Assembly: GCA_001839685.1 (NCBI GenBank)
Contig: MLAK01000493.1
Span: 1-64,000, forward strand
Length of the DNA: 64,000 bases
Direction of reading: 5' to 3'
Source: Tritrichomonas foetus
Lineage: Eukaryota > Parabasalia > Tritrichomonadida > Tritrichomonadidae
Shown here: positions 10,701-19,340 of the stretch, in pieces
Position numbering within the stretch: the first letter of the stretch is position 1
How the letters are laid out: each line of letters opens with the position of its first letter
Translations under genes and position numbers: made by a program
Notes under the pieces: model-generated
The model's input: only the letters and a program-made list of their open reading frames with translations
Database searches by the model: none
Told to the model about the DNA's origin: nothing

Positions 10701-11773
10701 AATACTTTGTAGGCCAATTCAAAGTGTACATGTCAAAACAACAACCCAAAGATGTTGTTGTTAAAGGCTCTGATGGTAAATTCTATCAATATCTGCTTAA
10801 AGGACATGAAGATTTGCGTCTTGATGAAAGAATCATGCAATTCTTTAGATTAATTAACTCTCTACTAAGCAAAGAATCATGTTTTGAAGGAAATTCCATT
10901 CAAACAATTTGTGTAATTCCATTAAGTCATTCTCATGGCCTTGTCCAATGGGTTCCCGGTACAGAAACCTTAAGAAACATAGTTGAAGATTATCGAAGAC
11001 TTCATCAAATTGATCCAACGCGCGAATATGAAATAGCTAATACCCTAAGTGTAACCAATTTTGATTATTTGCCACCAATTAATAAAATGCAAATTATTGA
11101 AAAAGTTTTTGCCGAAGTTCCTGATAATGATATTGCTTCTTCTTTCTGGCTCAAAGCAGGAAGTGCCGAAGCATGGTTCAAGAAAACTAATTCATTTTCA
11201 ATTTCAACTGCAATCACTTCAATTGTGGGTTATGTTATTGGTTTAGGTGACAGGCATCCATCAAATTTATTGATTGATCGATCAAATGGAAAAGTGGTTC
11301 ATATCGACTTTGGTGATTGTTTTGAGCGTGCAATGGTTCGTCGTCTCTTACCAGAAGTTGTTCCATTTAGATTGACTAGAATGATAGTTAAAGCGTTCGG
11401 TCCTTCAGGTGTTGATGGTCTTTTTAGATCAAGTTTTATTAATATGTCAAATCTTCTTCGTGAAAATGCACGTGTTTTAGTTATGGTCTTATCTGTTTTT
11501 GTGCATGAACCACTATCTGCCCCTGAAGAGGCAGGAACTTCACTTGACCAAGCATCATTAAATTCATCACTTGAAACTCGTGAAATGAAACCAAAAGATT
11601 TAATCGCATCTTCAGTCGAAATGAGAAAGAGAGTTATGCAGAAATTAACTGGAAGTGACTTCAATGAAAATGATAGAATGTCTGTTGAAGAACAAGCAAG
11701 TAAATTGATTGAAAGTGCAACAAACACATACAATTTAAGTCGTATGTATTCTGGATGGTGTCCATTTTGGTAA
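4790..11773 (+). CDS. TOR: TOR-type PIKK serine/threonine kinase
   Basis: The 2327-aa intronless product has TOR architecture: a long HEAT-like alpha-solenoid (about 1-1150), a FAT region (about 1200-1780), an FRB-like segment (about 1785-1865), a PI3K-like kinase (about 1950-2240) and a FATC tail ending YSGWCPFW, the TOR-type terminus. The catalytic loop GLGDRHPSN (D2154) and the HIDFGD metal motif (D2173) are intact, and KGHEDLRLDER is conserved. TOR is the growth-control kinase of TORC1 and TORC2. The FRB is divergent: the aromatic stretch that lines the FKBP12-rapamycin pocket in animals and yeast is not recognisable, and an Asn/Thr-rich insertion (about 1867-1905) breaks the last FRB helix. 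Rapamycin insensitivity is an inference. The ATG is the first in the ORF. Confidence 0.95.
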   Translation: MNVSSLPVPSTCAEMIKAYEDYYHVFYLEMVRMSNSNFNSYVQNYIDLIRQMVKSTSPPNKIRAAIGIISLHVFGYDNFDQLIRLFDCLLPQVDLEYVKFTSWCSGTLIHHPGIEQSRYFSHLFVRLCGWASSRGRRARYLAAAHMINALAISAGSNVVVFYPTLQSIIWLLVSHESSQVLKATAEAVYNFAIAVIRYARSDFNEFMTFFFQVASKLLSFGDSIRAYAALLLFKGLINASPEFFNSKFLMLYSIIVEDEEDKPLLVRNSAYQVICSLSQVDPVGFVNNFAEEVLERTDELIVEFPSEVVESLCLLLRTIPDFLFSRLNDLRKFVDDLVSISFSPFLLLTTMFKAFKEAVLPLDNNLIYKLINYPITEDFQEFIITSCSYLKSPSFNSQLSKRLLEELKKTNPLLTLNILANVPPEVLVDKEELLKAIDSISSPNLPTRQAAPKAIFNVARQCEKVSFNELIERLFHVVLYDSSLDVRAAALNVLYENVDKSFASPANMKFIQVFVNDDAVTVRRIALRILAKLVPFNPVGVASITRSAMLDVFFVIRRVPSIRQRSRVARILPDLVRASEKTITVYSEGFMDVAIEAFKKHDEIMRNKDYFANFLEVRSYYRFLIGIINALAILAPLDPPQVAKHADILIEFLCSVLAPENNRNLLLSILDLLFVLLRPPASNVLYRAKAPLIMSSCSSLLATTDSRKERMALLKVIGALGVLEVHQNRLPIARTSPPNIEESITKQFFHPGDNEDFIDDSWLIQDELHEQYEAVFSAGSVLEIFADDTLKEFHEEAVQALVNILALPNVSLLAQLDSFVTRLLDVLRTCNISELKTYMPLFATLVQNCKSDITPFIKESLEIIIEKFCPELALEFITVILAFLNSVKDAFSPYASQAICLLIGCLDNSKTCDAYLSKSVLNAFSSLGIYASDLLYLIVPQICDAIECEQSLPKVRVLAFQTLSNLMRSVDLFHYLGPIMRALTYGLFHSDEKTVRASFEFLYVILKTQGSNFIKSAEPVINTIRVCHMETKELNEIINDVQKGVYSDRYKPLPVSKKATKKQTRAANANIIFSEEAITMKAMTPSIGREQHLEQWLTSFMLTIINNSPSPSIRACTTLATNYSPLANKLFCVAFLSCWRLLSDKAKSQITKSFSDLLTASGTYDTVNHEIIRLLFFMDKVEKPIGIEIESLLQSSIRYGGAAFALHLVDREYENNPEDVKRASLIIDLYARLGSWPNAIGTWEKSRMKYSTLFQNQLEILTKLRMWDQVEPSHREKFFRVKDFGSFCGLTQSLASLANWEEIMKFYETFKNLKIHQKLQVSSYFAEAAMKLGQWDTLNDILQYSPEDSFICKMMAAMMALHNHENDSVENFIEEGFSLIASRPINFISDNQQVHQETILQCQKLVEILEMTHWNKNEYRAQIEEVWNERLKTAPRDFDLWFGILSNRINFTRIIDTNLIKFFSMKSATLGTKLHNNAFESLFPSFRLDDTLSYDNSKLMDTINSPDLVKVCSVVAHWNTGEKSRALEEMDSLIRVLSGSLLHECLFIYSNWILDFNNDSYDTLQTAYKCLKRIITDTSPSGKPVYNDPSSPIGDNKSMIRMRRHTSETLNGLILPVQSFRDLLASSTTINVEIIRKWADVNFALSNIDKGGSTSYVTNSIDGLTKCISMRPSFPDIVLLLNIFFEHAGKFEVFNSTAHKCIETLPPKLLLQASPQLLVQLSHNSQNVSNFVHAIVNELLTEHFHELIFSIIVLTKSPNLNRSMAANDIIDEFTVTHPREYVEVILIRKCLLRAAVTMSENMLTLVSDSIDHIRHNKLNKMRTKLSQVTKLIKPERAKCPMDRDFQKSHHDEILKLEKLLQEISFSTTKDNSTSNNMVNNITSNNMNYDNTTNNVNGVVNGVTSSKVDNKESNIEKLLEWCRNNQNILTEELKNIRTIQMSAISPELFRRSDFLLSVFGTYKPFKPVNRIEYFVGQFKVYMSKQQPKDVVVKGSDGKFYQYLLKGHEDLRLDERIMQFFRLINSLLSKESCFEGNSIQTICVIPLSHSHGLVQWVPGTETLRNIVEDYRRLHQIDPTREYEIANTLSVTNFDYLPPINKMQIIEKVFAEVPDNDIASSFWLKAGSAEAWFKKTNSFSISTAITSIVGYVIGLGDRHPSNLLIDRSNGKVVHIDFGDCFERAMVRRLLPEVVPFRLTRMIVKAFGPSGVDGLFRSSFINMSNLLRENARVLVMVLSVFVHEPLSAPEEAGTSLDQASLNSSLETREMKPKDLIASSVEMRKRVMQKLTGSDFNENDRMSVEEQASKLIESATNTYNLSRMYSGWCPFW

Positions 11774-11946
11774 TTTTTTTAACCATTAATAATTATAATA
11801 ATTGTATTTATGCGAAATCAGAAAAAATGTTCTTATGAGAAAAGAGAAACAAATGTTTAAATAAAAATGTTATTTATTTTTATAAATGTAAAGTATTTAT
11901 TGAATGCAATTTAATATTTAACGACGATAATTCTATAGCCTTTTTT

Positions 11947-12144
11947 TCAAATCACCTCAGTGATGAATTCATACTTTTCTTTTTTATTAGATGAGTCGTC
12001 ATCCAGGAAGTGATAACCCTCTCTCACAAATTTCCAAAAAAGATTGAAAGTATTATCGTTTGGGTAAATAATTCCGTGAAATTTCTGAAGATACGTATTT
12101 AGAAAATAATGTTTATTTATTGAAAATCTTTGTGTTAGTTTCAT
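11947..12144 (-). CDS. Possible small protein, 65 aa, unknown
   Basis: A 65-codon minus-strand ORF lies in the gap between TOR and the next kinase. It is listed because a good initiator-like TCATTAG sits so that its A is 10 nt before the ATG at 12144, the same spacing as at recognisable genes in this window. The product is basic and aromatic at first and acidic or lysine-rich near the end, with no domain or signal that I recognise. An ORF of this size can arise by chance in AT-rich DNA. A longer reading from a TTG at 12165 was discarded. Confidence 0.3.
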   Translation of the reverse strand: MKLTQRFSINKHYFLNTYLQKFHGIIYPNDNTFNLFWKFVREGYHFLDDDSSNKKEKYEFITEVI

Positions 12145-12368
12145 AAACACTAATGAAAAAGTCAATTAGCAAATGAACTTTAGTTCATTTCTTTGAAAGA
12201 AATTCTTTCCGAAAAATTTGCAAACAAATACGATTTAATTTCAGAACCCCGAAACCATATAAATACAGAAAAGGTTTAGTTTATATATTAAAATTAATCA
12301 AAGAAATAAAGTTTTCAATTTTTGTAAAATTTAAAATATTCTACAATTTGCTTCTCATCTTTACCTTG

Positions 12369-13463
12369 ATGATAAACAAGAAAAACTTACCAGTAACACT
12401 CAAAGATTTCACCTTCCACACGTGCATAGGGAAAGGTGGTACCGCGGAAATTTTTCTAGCTGATTCAAAGAAATTTAATTGCACTTTTGTCGCAAAAGTC
12501 ATCGAAATTCCAGACAAAAATTCGACAATGATCTGGAAAATGATAAACGCTGAAATAACTTCGCTTTCTGTTCTCAATCATTCCAATATAATCAAATGTT
12601 ATGATAATTTCCAAATCGAAAAGCAATACGTCATAATTATGGAGTATTGTCCAAACGGAACACTTTCGAATTTCATTCCTTCCGATGTTGGCCTTGATTT
12701 TCAAGTTTTTCGACCTCTCGCATATCAGATTGTGGACGCGCTCGCCTTCTGCCACTCAAAAAGCATTGCCCATCGCGATATAAAGCTGTCAAATATTTTC
12801 ATCGACTCCTACAGACGCATGAAACTCGCGGATTTCGGATTATCAGTTCATGCAATCCAATGCGCAAAAGGGACCCATTTTTGTGGGTCTTTGGTTTACA
12901 CAGCTCCAGAAATACTGAAATTAAAAGCAAATTCGCCTTTCAAGGCAGACGTTTGGTCGCTCGGTGTGATGTATTTCGTCATGCTCACAGGGCAGTCGCC
13001 CTGGGCGGGAAAGAACACCGACGAAATTAAGGAAAAAATAATGAAGGGTGAGCTGAATATAACAAAGCAGCTCCCTGAAAGGGCCCTACTTTTAATCAAT
13101 AAAATGGTGGTCGTTGACCCTGATCAACGAATTTCCATCGACCAAGTGAAAAGTGATCAACTTTTTGAAGAATATCGAAACGTGTCTCCACAAAAAAGAT
13201 ATTTGCCAAACTTGTGTTTTGGTCTGGACAAAAAACGTGCCTCAAAACCAGGAACCTCATCTCCTCTTTTGACAAATATAAACTGTTCAAACGCAAGTTC
13301 AAGATGTGGATCAACTGTCAGTTCAAATCTTCGAAAGATGCGCGTGAAAAGCGAGTTTCGCCACTGCTCAAGCTTTAAGGCGCCTCGTACAATGATTTCA
13401 AATACTAGTTTGAAGAAAGCACATACTCACAAACTCTCCAGTACATTTTATAACATCCAATGA
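12369..13463 (+). CDS. CAMK-type serine/threonine protein kinase
   Basis: The 364-aa product is a complete protein kinase: glycine loop GKGGTAEIF (about 21-29), ATP lysine K43 in VAKV, catalytic HRDIKLSN (D137), DFG (D155), TAPE for the APE motif and DVWSLGV in helix F. A basic Ser/Thr-rich tail follows from about residue 275. The CAMK-like pattern is a judgement. The start is the ATG at 12369; an in-frame TTG at 12348 gives a longer ORF but overlaps an initiator-like TCATCTT (12355-12361) that fits transcription 12 nt before this ATG. The body is visibly richer in G and C than its neighbours, and the TGA stop is the first three bases of a tandem repeat array. Substrates are unknown. Confidence 0.9.
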   Translation: MINKKNLPVTLKDFTFHTCIGKGGTAEIFLADSKKFNCTFVAKVIEIPDKNSTMIWKMINAEITSLSVLNHSNIIKCYDNFQIEKQYVIIMEYCPNGTLSNFIPSDVGLDFQVFRPLAYQIVDALAFCHSKSIAHRDIKLSNIFIDSYRRMKLADFGLSVHAIQCAKGTHFCGSLVYTAPEILKLKANSPFKADVWSLGVMYFVMLTGQSPWAGKNTDEIKEKIMKGELNITKQLPERALLLINKMVVVDPDQRISIDQVKSDQLFEEYRNVSPQKRYLPNLCFGLDKKRASKPGTSSPLLTNINCSNASSRCGSTVSSNLRKMRVKSEFRHCSSFKAPRTMISNTSLKKAHTHKLSSTFYNIQ

Positions 13464-13681
13464 AAGGAAATGCTAACTTAAGTGAAAGGAAATATTAACT
13501 TAAGTGAAAGGAAATATTAACTTAAGTGAAAGGAAATATTAACTTAAGTGAAAGGAAATATTAACTTAAGTGAAAGGGAGTGTTAACTTAAGTGAAAGGA
13601 AATAATAACTTAAGTGAAAGGAAATAATAACTTAAGTGAAAGAAAATATTAACTTTAAGTGAAAGGGAATGTTAACAAAAG
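13461..13681 (+). repeat. Tandem repeat, 10 copies of a 22-bp unit
   Basis: Ten head-to-tail copies of a 22-bp unit beginning TGAAAGGAAATATTAACTTA are visible. Copies 2-5 are identical, copies 1 and 6-8 carry substitutions, copy 9 has one extra T, and copy 10 ends divergently. The first three bases of copy 1 are the kinase stop codon, so the array forms the start of that gene's 3' UTR. Each unit has TGA at the same place. Confidence 0.95.
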
Positions 13682-15990
13682 TTGACTTTTTGAATCAGGA
13701 AAAAATGAGATATATGAATGATTGCAAGGAGTGAAATGAAAATGTAATTCCTTGGAACTCATGGAAGGGAATAATGGCTAGTGGTGATATCAAAGTTCGA
13801 AATTTAATCGTTATTTTGTTTGTATAAATTTAACATGATATTAATAATATTATTTTTTCTATTTGATGATATTTGTTGACTTTAATCAAAATTATCATAA
13901 CCAATATAGAAATACTATGTATGCTTTTGATTATTCACTCGTAAGTAAATTGAGGACTGTTCAAAAGTCAACTCATATTATATTCACTCAATTTATTAAA
14001 ATTGGACATATATTAGGTATTTAGAATCGTTTCATAGGAGTTGAGTGAGTATTGATCATACTTTTGTATTTTTTAATGAATAGTTTATTTCGGAAAGAAT
14101 AAAATAAAAAAGAGATGGAATCAAATTTTCGGAGACTATTGTTTTTCAATAGGTTTCAGAAATATTCTGGTGCTTTGAGAATATTTTGTGATGGACCTAA
14201 TAGGAGATATGGTGAAATGATTTATGAAATTTCTACCTATGAATATATTTTGAATAGTTTATTGAAGGATCAATTCTTATGAAATAAGTTATAGAAAATA
14301 TTTGGAAAATAATCACCACTAAAATAGTGTGATCATAGTAGGTGAAAGAATAAATATAAAATTGGAGAACCCAAACAAGATGAACCAACATTTCTCAAAA
14401 AGTTAATATCAAACTATTTGTGCTTAATATTTTTAGAGGAAAGTAGATGTATACAAACTAACTAGCTCTAGATGTAGAAGACTATTGAGAGATCTAAATG
14501 AATAATTGTTGATATTATTGTCATCTAAAAAATATTTAATTGTAATCCTATTAATAATATATAAATATTATAATTTAAAAATCAAGATACAGAGAAAACC
14601 AGATCCAAAAAAAAATTGTGAGAAAAAAATAAACCCCACAGAAATTTCTGAGAATTATAGAGATAAAAAGTGATTTTATAGCATTAATATCTTGATTATT
14701 TCTTATCATAAATCGTGCTTTTTATTATCATATGGCCCTCCATCGAAAATTATAATGTTTTCCAAAATACAAAAATGAAGTATAAAAAAAATATTAATAA
14801 TTTTGATATAAATAAAAAAAATTTAGGCATCAATGAGAAGATTACGAATGTTTTGCCATCTAAATGGCGAGTCATCAGAAAATTCACTTGGCATCGAGTC
14901 TGGAAAAAAACATATTGGATTCCATTTTTCTTGATTTGGTCTTTCAATCGTTGTATCTGTATCCCTGCTTGAGAATGTGCTGTTGAGGACTGCCAGTCTA
15001 TTTTCTTCATATACTAAAATTTTATGACAGAAAAGATTTCAATACATTCATATTTGTCAAATGGAAATTGAATTAATTAAACATCACTGAGTTAAAACTA
15101 TCAAAATTTTCGCGATTTTTAATTAAAAATCGATAGAAGAAGTGTAAATAGAACTATGGGAAGCAGTATTATAATCTTTGTGATTCTTGGAAAAAAAGCT
15201 TCTCACAATTTTTTTTTAGGCTTTCTCCAAAATCGCTCTTTTTTCGGTTTAATTGTTGCAAAATTTCAAAACTATGAATAAATATGGCTCATAACTATAA
15301 AAAATAGATTTAACAATTGACTGAAAGACTTATCACCCGAAAACTGAAACAATAGCTTCTTCAGAATCATTTTCGAAATATTTTTGAATTCGGCCATTTG
15401 CGAAGTTTGCGATAAGGGAAATTTTCGTCATTCTTTTAGCTATTTGGGTTTTGATTTTTGACTGATGGTATTAAGTAATACTGATGATAAGGATCATTTT
15501 AGTGATTTCGTACGTTAAGACTATTTGGTTTGTATACATCTAGGAAAGTGTTTTTTTTTTTTTATAAATTGAGAAGATTGAGAATAATATTCTCAACATT
15601 GGTGAATTTATGGTGAAGTTACACTATTTAATTTTGAATAATATTGAATATTCTAATCTAAATCATACTGTGAAATTATCAAAAAGTTTATTGATATTGA
15701 AAATTCAATTGTATTTATTTTAATATTATTGAATTAATAAATAATGTTTAATGAAAAAGTGGCCTTTTATATATTGTGAAGAAAATTGAAATCACATATC
15801 TTTTAAATATTCATTCATAATCAAAATTTTCATGAAAATATATGATTCTTAGATACAAAATTAGTTTAGAAAAGCATAAATGTCAAAATTAATATATTTA
15901 GATTCAAACTCAATCATAAATCAACGAAATAAATGAATCATCATAAACTATTTAAAAAGTTAAAAAAAAGAATCGAATTTTCAGAAAAAA
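13682..15990. other. Long AT-rich intergenic region with little coding signal
   Basis: About 2.3 kb separates the tandem array from the next kinase. It is AT-rich with A and T runs, such as a T run near 15550. The only coding-like sequence is the frameshifted minus-strand fragment at 14823-15010. A plus-strand open frame over the same place begins at GTG and looks like a shadow. Confidence 0.5.
14823..15010 (-). pseudogene. Frameshifted coding fragment, unknown family
   Basis: From the ATG at 15010 the frame encodes a polar, ordinary-looking sequence (DWQSSTAHSQAGIQIQRLKDQ onwards). It then reaches a run of seven T residues near 14910 and turns into hydrophobic AT-rich sequence. With one more T, the other frame continues as PDSMPSEFSDDSPFRWQNIR and stops at 14823-14825. 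The match of polar codons across the T run suggests a one-base frameshift in a short gene, a fragment of a larger decayed gene, or a base-call error. I do not recognise the family. Confidence 0.35.
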
Positions 15991-18104
15991 ATGTCGATTG
16001 TTCCAGGGGAAACTCACATTGGAAATTACCTTATGATACAGCAAATAGGGAGCGGAGCCTTTGCATCAGTCTGGCTCGCTCAACACATGACTACAAACAT
16101 TAAAGTCGCAATGAAAATTATAACGAAGAAAACCATCGAATCGACTGAAGCCAAAACTAGATTTAACCGTGAAATGGCGCTTCTCAAACAAATGACGCAT
16201 CCCTTTATCGCAGAATTTTTCGAATCGATAGAAAATGAAAATTTCCATTTTTTAGTAATGGAATACGCTGAAAACGGAAACATGCTCGAATTTATCAATT
16301 TCAAAGGACAGCTTACTGAACCACAAGCCAGACATTACTTTTCCGAACTTATTTCAGTTCTCGAATATCTTCATAACGACAAATTAGTTGCTCACCGTGA
16401 TTTGAAAGCAGAAAATATCCTTCTTGACAGATACAACAATATCAGAGTTATTGATTTTGGCTTATCGAACCAGTTTTCGACATCTCAGCCGCAACTCAAA
16501 ACAGCTTGCGGATCACCAGGTATGTTTTTTTAGCACTTTTTCTTTTTTTCCTTTTCTTTTTTCTTCAAAATTTGGGAATTCGCAGTTTTTTTTTTAATTT
16601 CCAAATTTTTTTGGATAATTTTTTTTATCCATTTTTTGATTTAATTCTGACTTTTATTTGATTGACACATTGTTTACTTCAAATATTTATTTGGATTTTT
16701 TTTTTGTTTTTTTTTTTTTATGAAATTCAAATGTTTTTAATCGTTAGATAGTTTTCAAACTTGAATGCATGATATCGAAATATTTCATGGGACTCAAAAT
16801 GTTCCATCGTCTACAATTTTCCATCAATAATTATATTTTTCAAACGCGCTTTTGAATTTAATTCCAATTATCTATTTATTTTTTATTGTTGATCTTCTAG
16901 AAATGAATTAATTAATTTGTGTATTTTTAAGGCCATTGGATTAAAAAGTTATTTTTGAATTTGATTTTCAATTAAATCAATTTCGAAAATAATTTTTATA
17001 AAAAAAAATGCATTCATTTAATTAATCATTTCTTTTCTTTTTCAATAATAGTAAAATACTTTGAAGAATTAAATAATATGAAGAATTGGCTGAAATTTTG
17101 AAGTAAAAAAAAGAATAATTTATTCCAATCGAAACAATATAGTTAAAATAATAACAAATTCGAAATAATTTAAAAACTGCAATTTCCCAAAATTATTTTA
17201 AAAGAAAAAGGAAAAAATTGAAAAAGTGCTTTTTTATAGTTTTTTCTAACTCACAGCTTATGCAGCTCCTGAAATGATTAAAGGTCAACCTTACACCCGC
17301 GCCGCCGATATTTGGAGTGCAGGAATCCTTCTTTTCTCCATGGTTGCCGGCCAGCTTCCATACGACGACGATAACGTTCAACGTCTTCTTCAAAAGATTG
17401 TTTACACAGATGTTCATTATCCAGGCTTTATGTCACCGCCATTAGTTGATCTTCTTCGTAAGATGCTTGCCAAGAACCCAGAAACACGAATTACTTTGGA
17501 TAAGATTAAAGAACACCATTGGTTTTCACAAACTGAATACTCTGCTTTAATTAGTAAGAATTTGGGTGAAAGGCCAACAACAGAAGCAGGTATTGATAAA
17601 GAAATTGTTGATAAAATGATCAGTCTTGGCGTTGACTGTCACCCTTTACATCAACAACTTCTAGTAGGAGAGTTCTCTGAACTTACTGCTATTTATAAAA
17701 TGCTGACGAAAGATAAAATGACTGAAAAAATGAAAGATCTCATGCAGAGTATTCAGAATGCAGGAAATAATGCTGGAAAACAACAAACAATGAAATTTGC
17801 TTTCGCGCCATTTGGTGACAAGGGTCCAGCACCTCTTCCAACACCAAACAAAGTAACAACCTTTGGTGCTCCACCACCTGGAACAGGTTTCAGTAAACCT
17901 GGAATGCCTGGACAGAATCTAGGAAGACCAATGTTTGGAAGTAGAGCAGCGGCACAGACACCAACACCATCTGGAAATGGACCAAGAATGTTGCAAGTTC
18001 CTGCACCAGTTCAAATAGCAGCGAGAAGAATGTCTAGACCTGTAGCACTAAGAAAATCTATTGATATGCCAAATAGACAGAACACATCTCATGAGACGCC
18101 TTGA
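15991..18104 (+). CDS. CAMKL-family protein kinase, two exons
   Basis: The CDS joins 15991-16519 and 17257-18104 and encodes 458 aa. The kinase domain (about 12-265) has GSGAFASVW, K42, HRDLKAEN (D137) and DFG (D155). The splice restores TACGSPAYAAPEMIKG in the activation segment, exactly as in the intronless paralogue at 21613-22998. A UBA-like helical region follows (about 290-340), as in AMPK/MARK-type kinases, then a Gly/Pro-rich linker and a C-terminal motif, QVPAPVQIAARRMSRPVA, shared with the paralogue. RRMS could be a basophilic phosphosite. Without splicing the frame stops after SPGMFF, giving a 180-aa kinase lacking its C-lobe. The start is the first ATG. Substrates are unknown. Confidence 0.93.
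16520..17256 (+). other. Spliceosomal intron, 737 nt
   Basis: The donor is GTATGT at 16520 and the acceptor is TCTAACTCACAG ending at 17256, close to the trichomonad 12-nt branch-point/acceptor motif ACTAACACACAG. Removal joins the frame in phase 1 inside the Ala codon of GSPAYAAPE and restores identity of layout with the paralogue. The interior is T-rich with no nested gene. It is long for this type of intron as I know it from Trichomonas. Confidence 0.93.
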
Positions 18105-18310
18105 TAAATTTCTTTGAAGCCTTTAAACTAGCAAGAAAAAAAGTATTTTTTTTATTTATTTTTTTTTTTATTTTAAATCCAACGACATCATATTGTATAA
18201 TAGATAAACGGAAAGAAGAGAGAGAGAGAAATGAAATAATAAAGAGAGAGAATGAAAAGATTCTACGATATTTTTAAAGAGAAATAAAACAGAATAAATG
18301 AAAAATCGCA

Positions 18311-19162
18311 CTAAAATTTGTTGTTTTGGCTTCTCCAAAATTGCATGCGTGTCCTGTCGATAATTCCTCTGATTCTTGCACGATCTTCTGCAGCTTGAGC
18401 GACTTGTTTCTTCAAATTCGAAGAAACTTCTTCTGCAATGATGAGCTCCCTTTTTAAGGCTGCCAAATTTGCAGCGATTTCTTTTTTATGTTTTTGCAGC
18501 TTTCTTGAATCATTTCCAACTGCATGAATTTCAGCTTCGATTGCTTCTTTAGTTGCTTCAGCATCTGTCATATCTGAGTCACTTCTTGAGAGCATACTCA
18601 AAGTGTTTTTCCTCACATTTTCGATTTCTTTCGCAAGGCTTGCAATTTCAAAATCAAGAGAGGCAATTTTGTCACTGCTTTCAATTTCAGCCAGGCTTTT
18701 ATTCCTTTCGTGGTTGTCTCTTTGCGCCCTTATGGCGTCATTTAATTGGTCAATTATTTGGTTATCATGATTTACTATGTTTTGATACTTTTGAAGCCGA
18801 TGTGAATATTTCCTCATTATGCTGATTTTGTCATCTTTTATCTGTTCCTGAATTTCGCCCAACTCTGCTTCTTGTTTACTGATTTCTAGTTTCAATTCTG
18901 TGACTTCTGCTGTTATATCTCGAATTTCTGTCTGGAGTGTCATTTCGCGGTCAGCTACGTCAGCCTCCATTTCTTCCGCATGTCGCTCTATCTGAAATTT
19001 TTTGATGTCGAGTTCTGCACTCTTCACAATCTGAAATGTTGCTTGTTGTGTATCTGGCCACGTTTTGGCAAAGACGGCTGAATTTGAGGAGTCTTCGATA
19101 TCCTCTTCAGATGAGTTTGATGATAAATCAACGCTTGAATTTGGTTCAGAAAGCGCTGTCAT
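18311..19162 (-). CDS. Coiled-coil protein, 283 aa
   Basis: After a Ser/Glu-rich N-terminus (about 1-30), nearly all of the protein (about 45-265) is predicted by eye to be coiled coil, with heptad-like Leu/Ile/Ala spacing and Glu/Lys/Gln-rich sequence. It ends in a basic, aromatic segment (RTRMQFWRSQNN). No catalytic or binding motif is visible. Proteins of this sort are common in the flagellar and basal-body skeleton, but nothing specific shows that role here. The start is the first ATG of the ORF. It converges with the spliced kinase, with about 200 bp containing purine-rich AGAGAG tracts between their ends. Confidence 0.75.
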   Translation of the reverse strand: MTALSEPNSSVDLSSNSSEEDIEDSSNSAVFAKTWPDTQQATFQIVKSAELDIKKFQIERHAEEMEADVADREMTLQTEIRDITAEVTELKLEISKQEAELGEIQEQIKDDKISIMRKYSHRLQKYQNIVNHDNQIIDQLNDAIRAQRDNHERNKSLAEIESSDKIASLDFEIASLAKEIENVRKNTLSMLSRSDSDMTDAEATKEAIEAEIHAVGNDSRKLQKHKKEIAANLAALKRELIIAEEVSSNLKKQVAQAAEDRARIRGIIDRTRMQFWRSQNNKF

Positions 19163-19340
19163 TGGACGTTAGAGGTTTTTCATATCACATTTCCGAATCA
19201 AATTGGAAATAATGGAAATATTTTTATTTATTGATTTATTTATCTTCTATATGAATTTATATCATGTTGTATATGTATATTCTTTTCATAAGTGTTCAAA
19301 ATGAGAAGGAGTATCTTTAGGAATTATTGTATAAATATTG

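Noticed and set aside
12348..12368. N-terminal extension of the kinase from a TTG
   Set aside because: No ATG, and it overlaps the initiator-like TCATCTT; the ATG at 12369 fits.
14715..14972. 85-codon plus-strand frame
   Set aside because: Starts at GTG and is antisense to a better coding fragment.
17274..18104. Separate kinase fragment beginning at an internal ATG
   Set aside because: It is exon 2 of the spliced kinase; the real coding sequence begins at 17257 after the acceptor.
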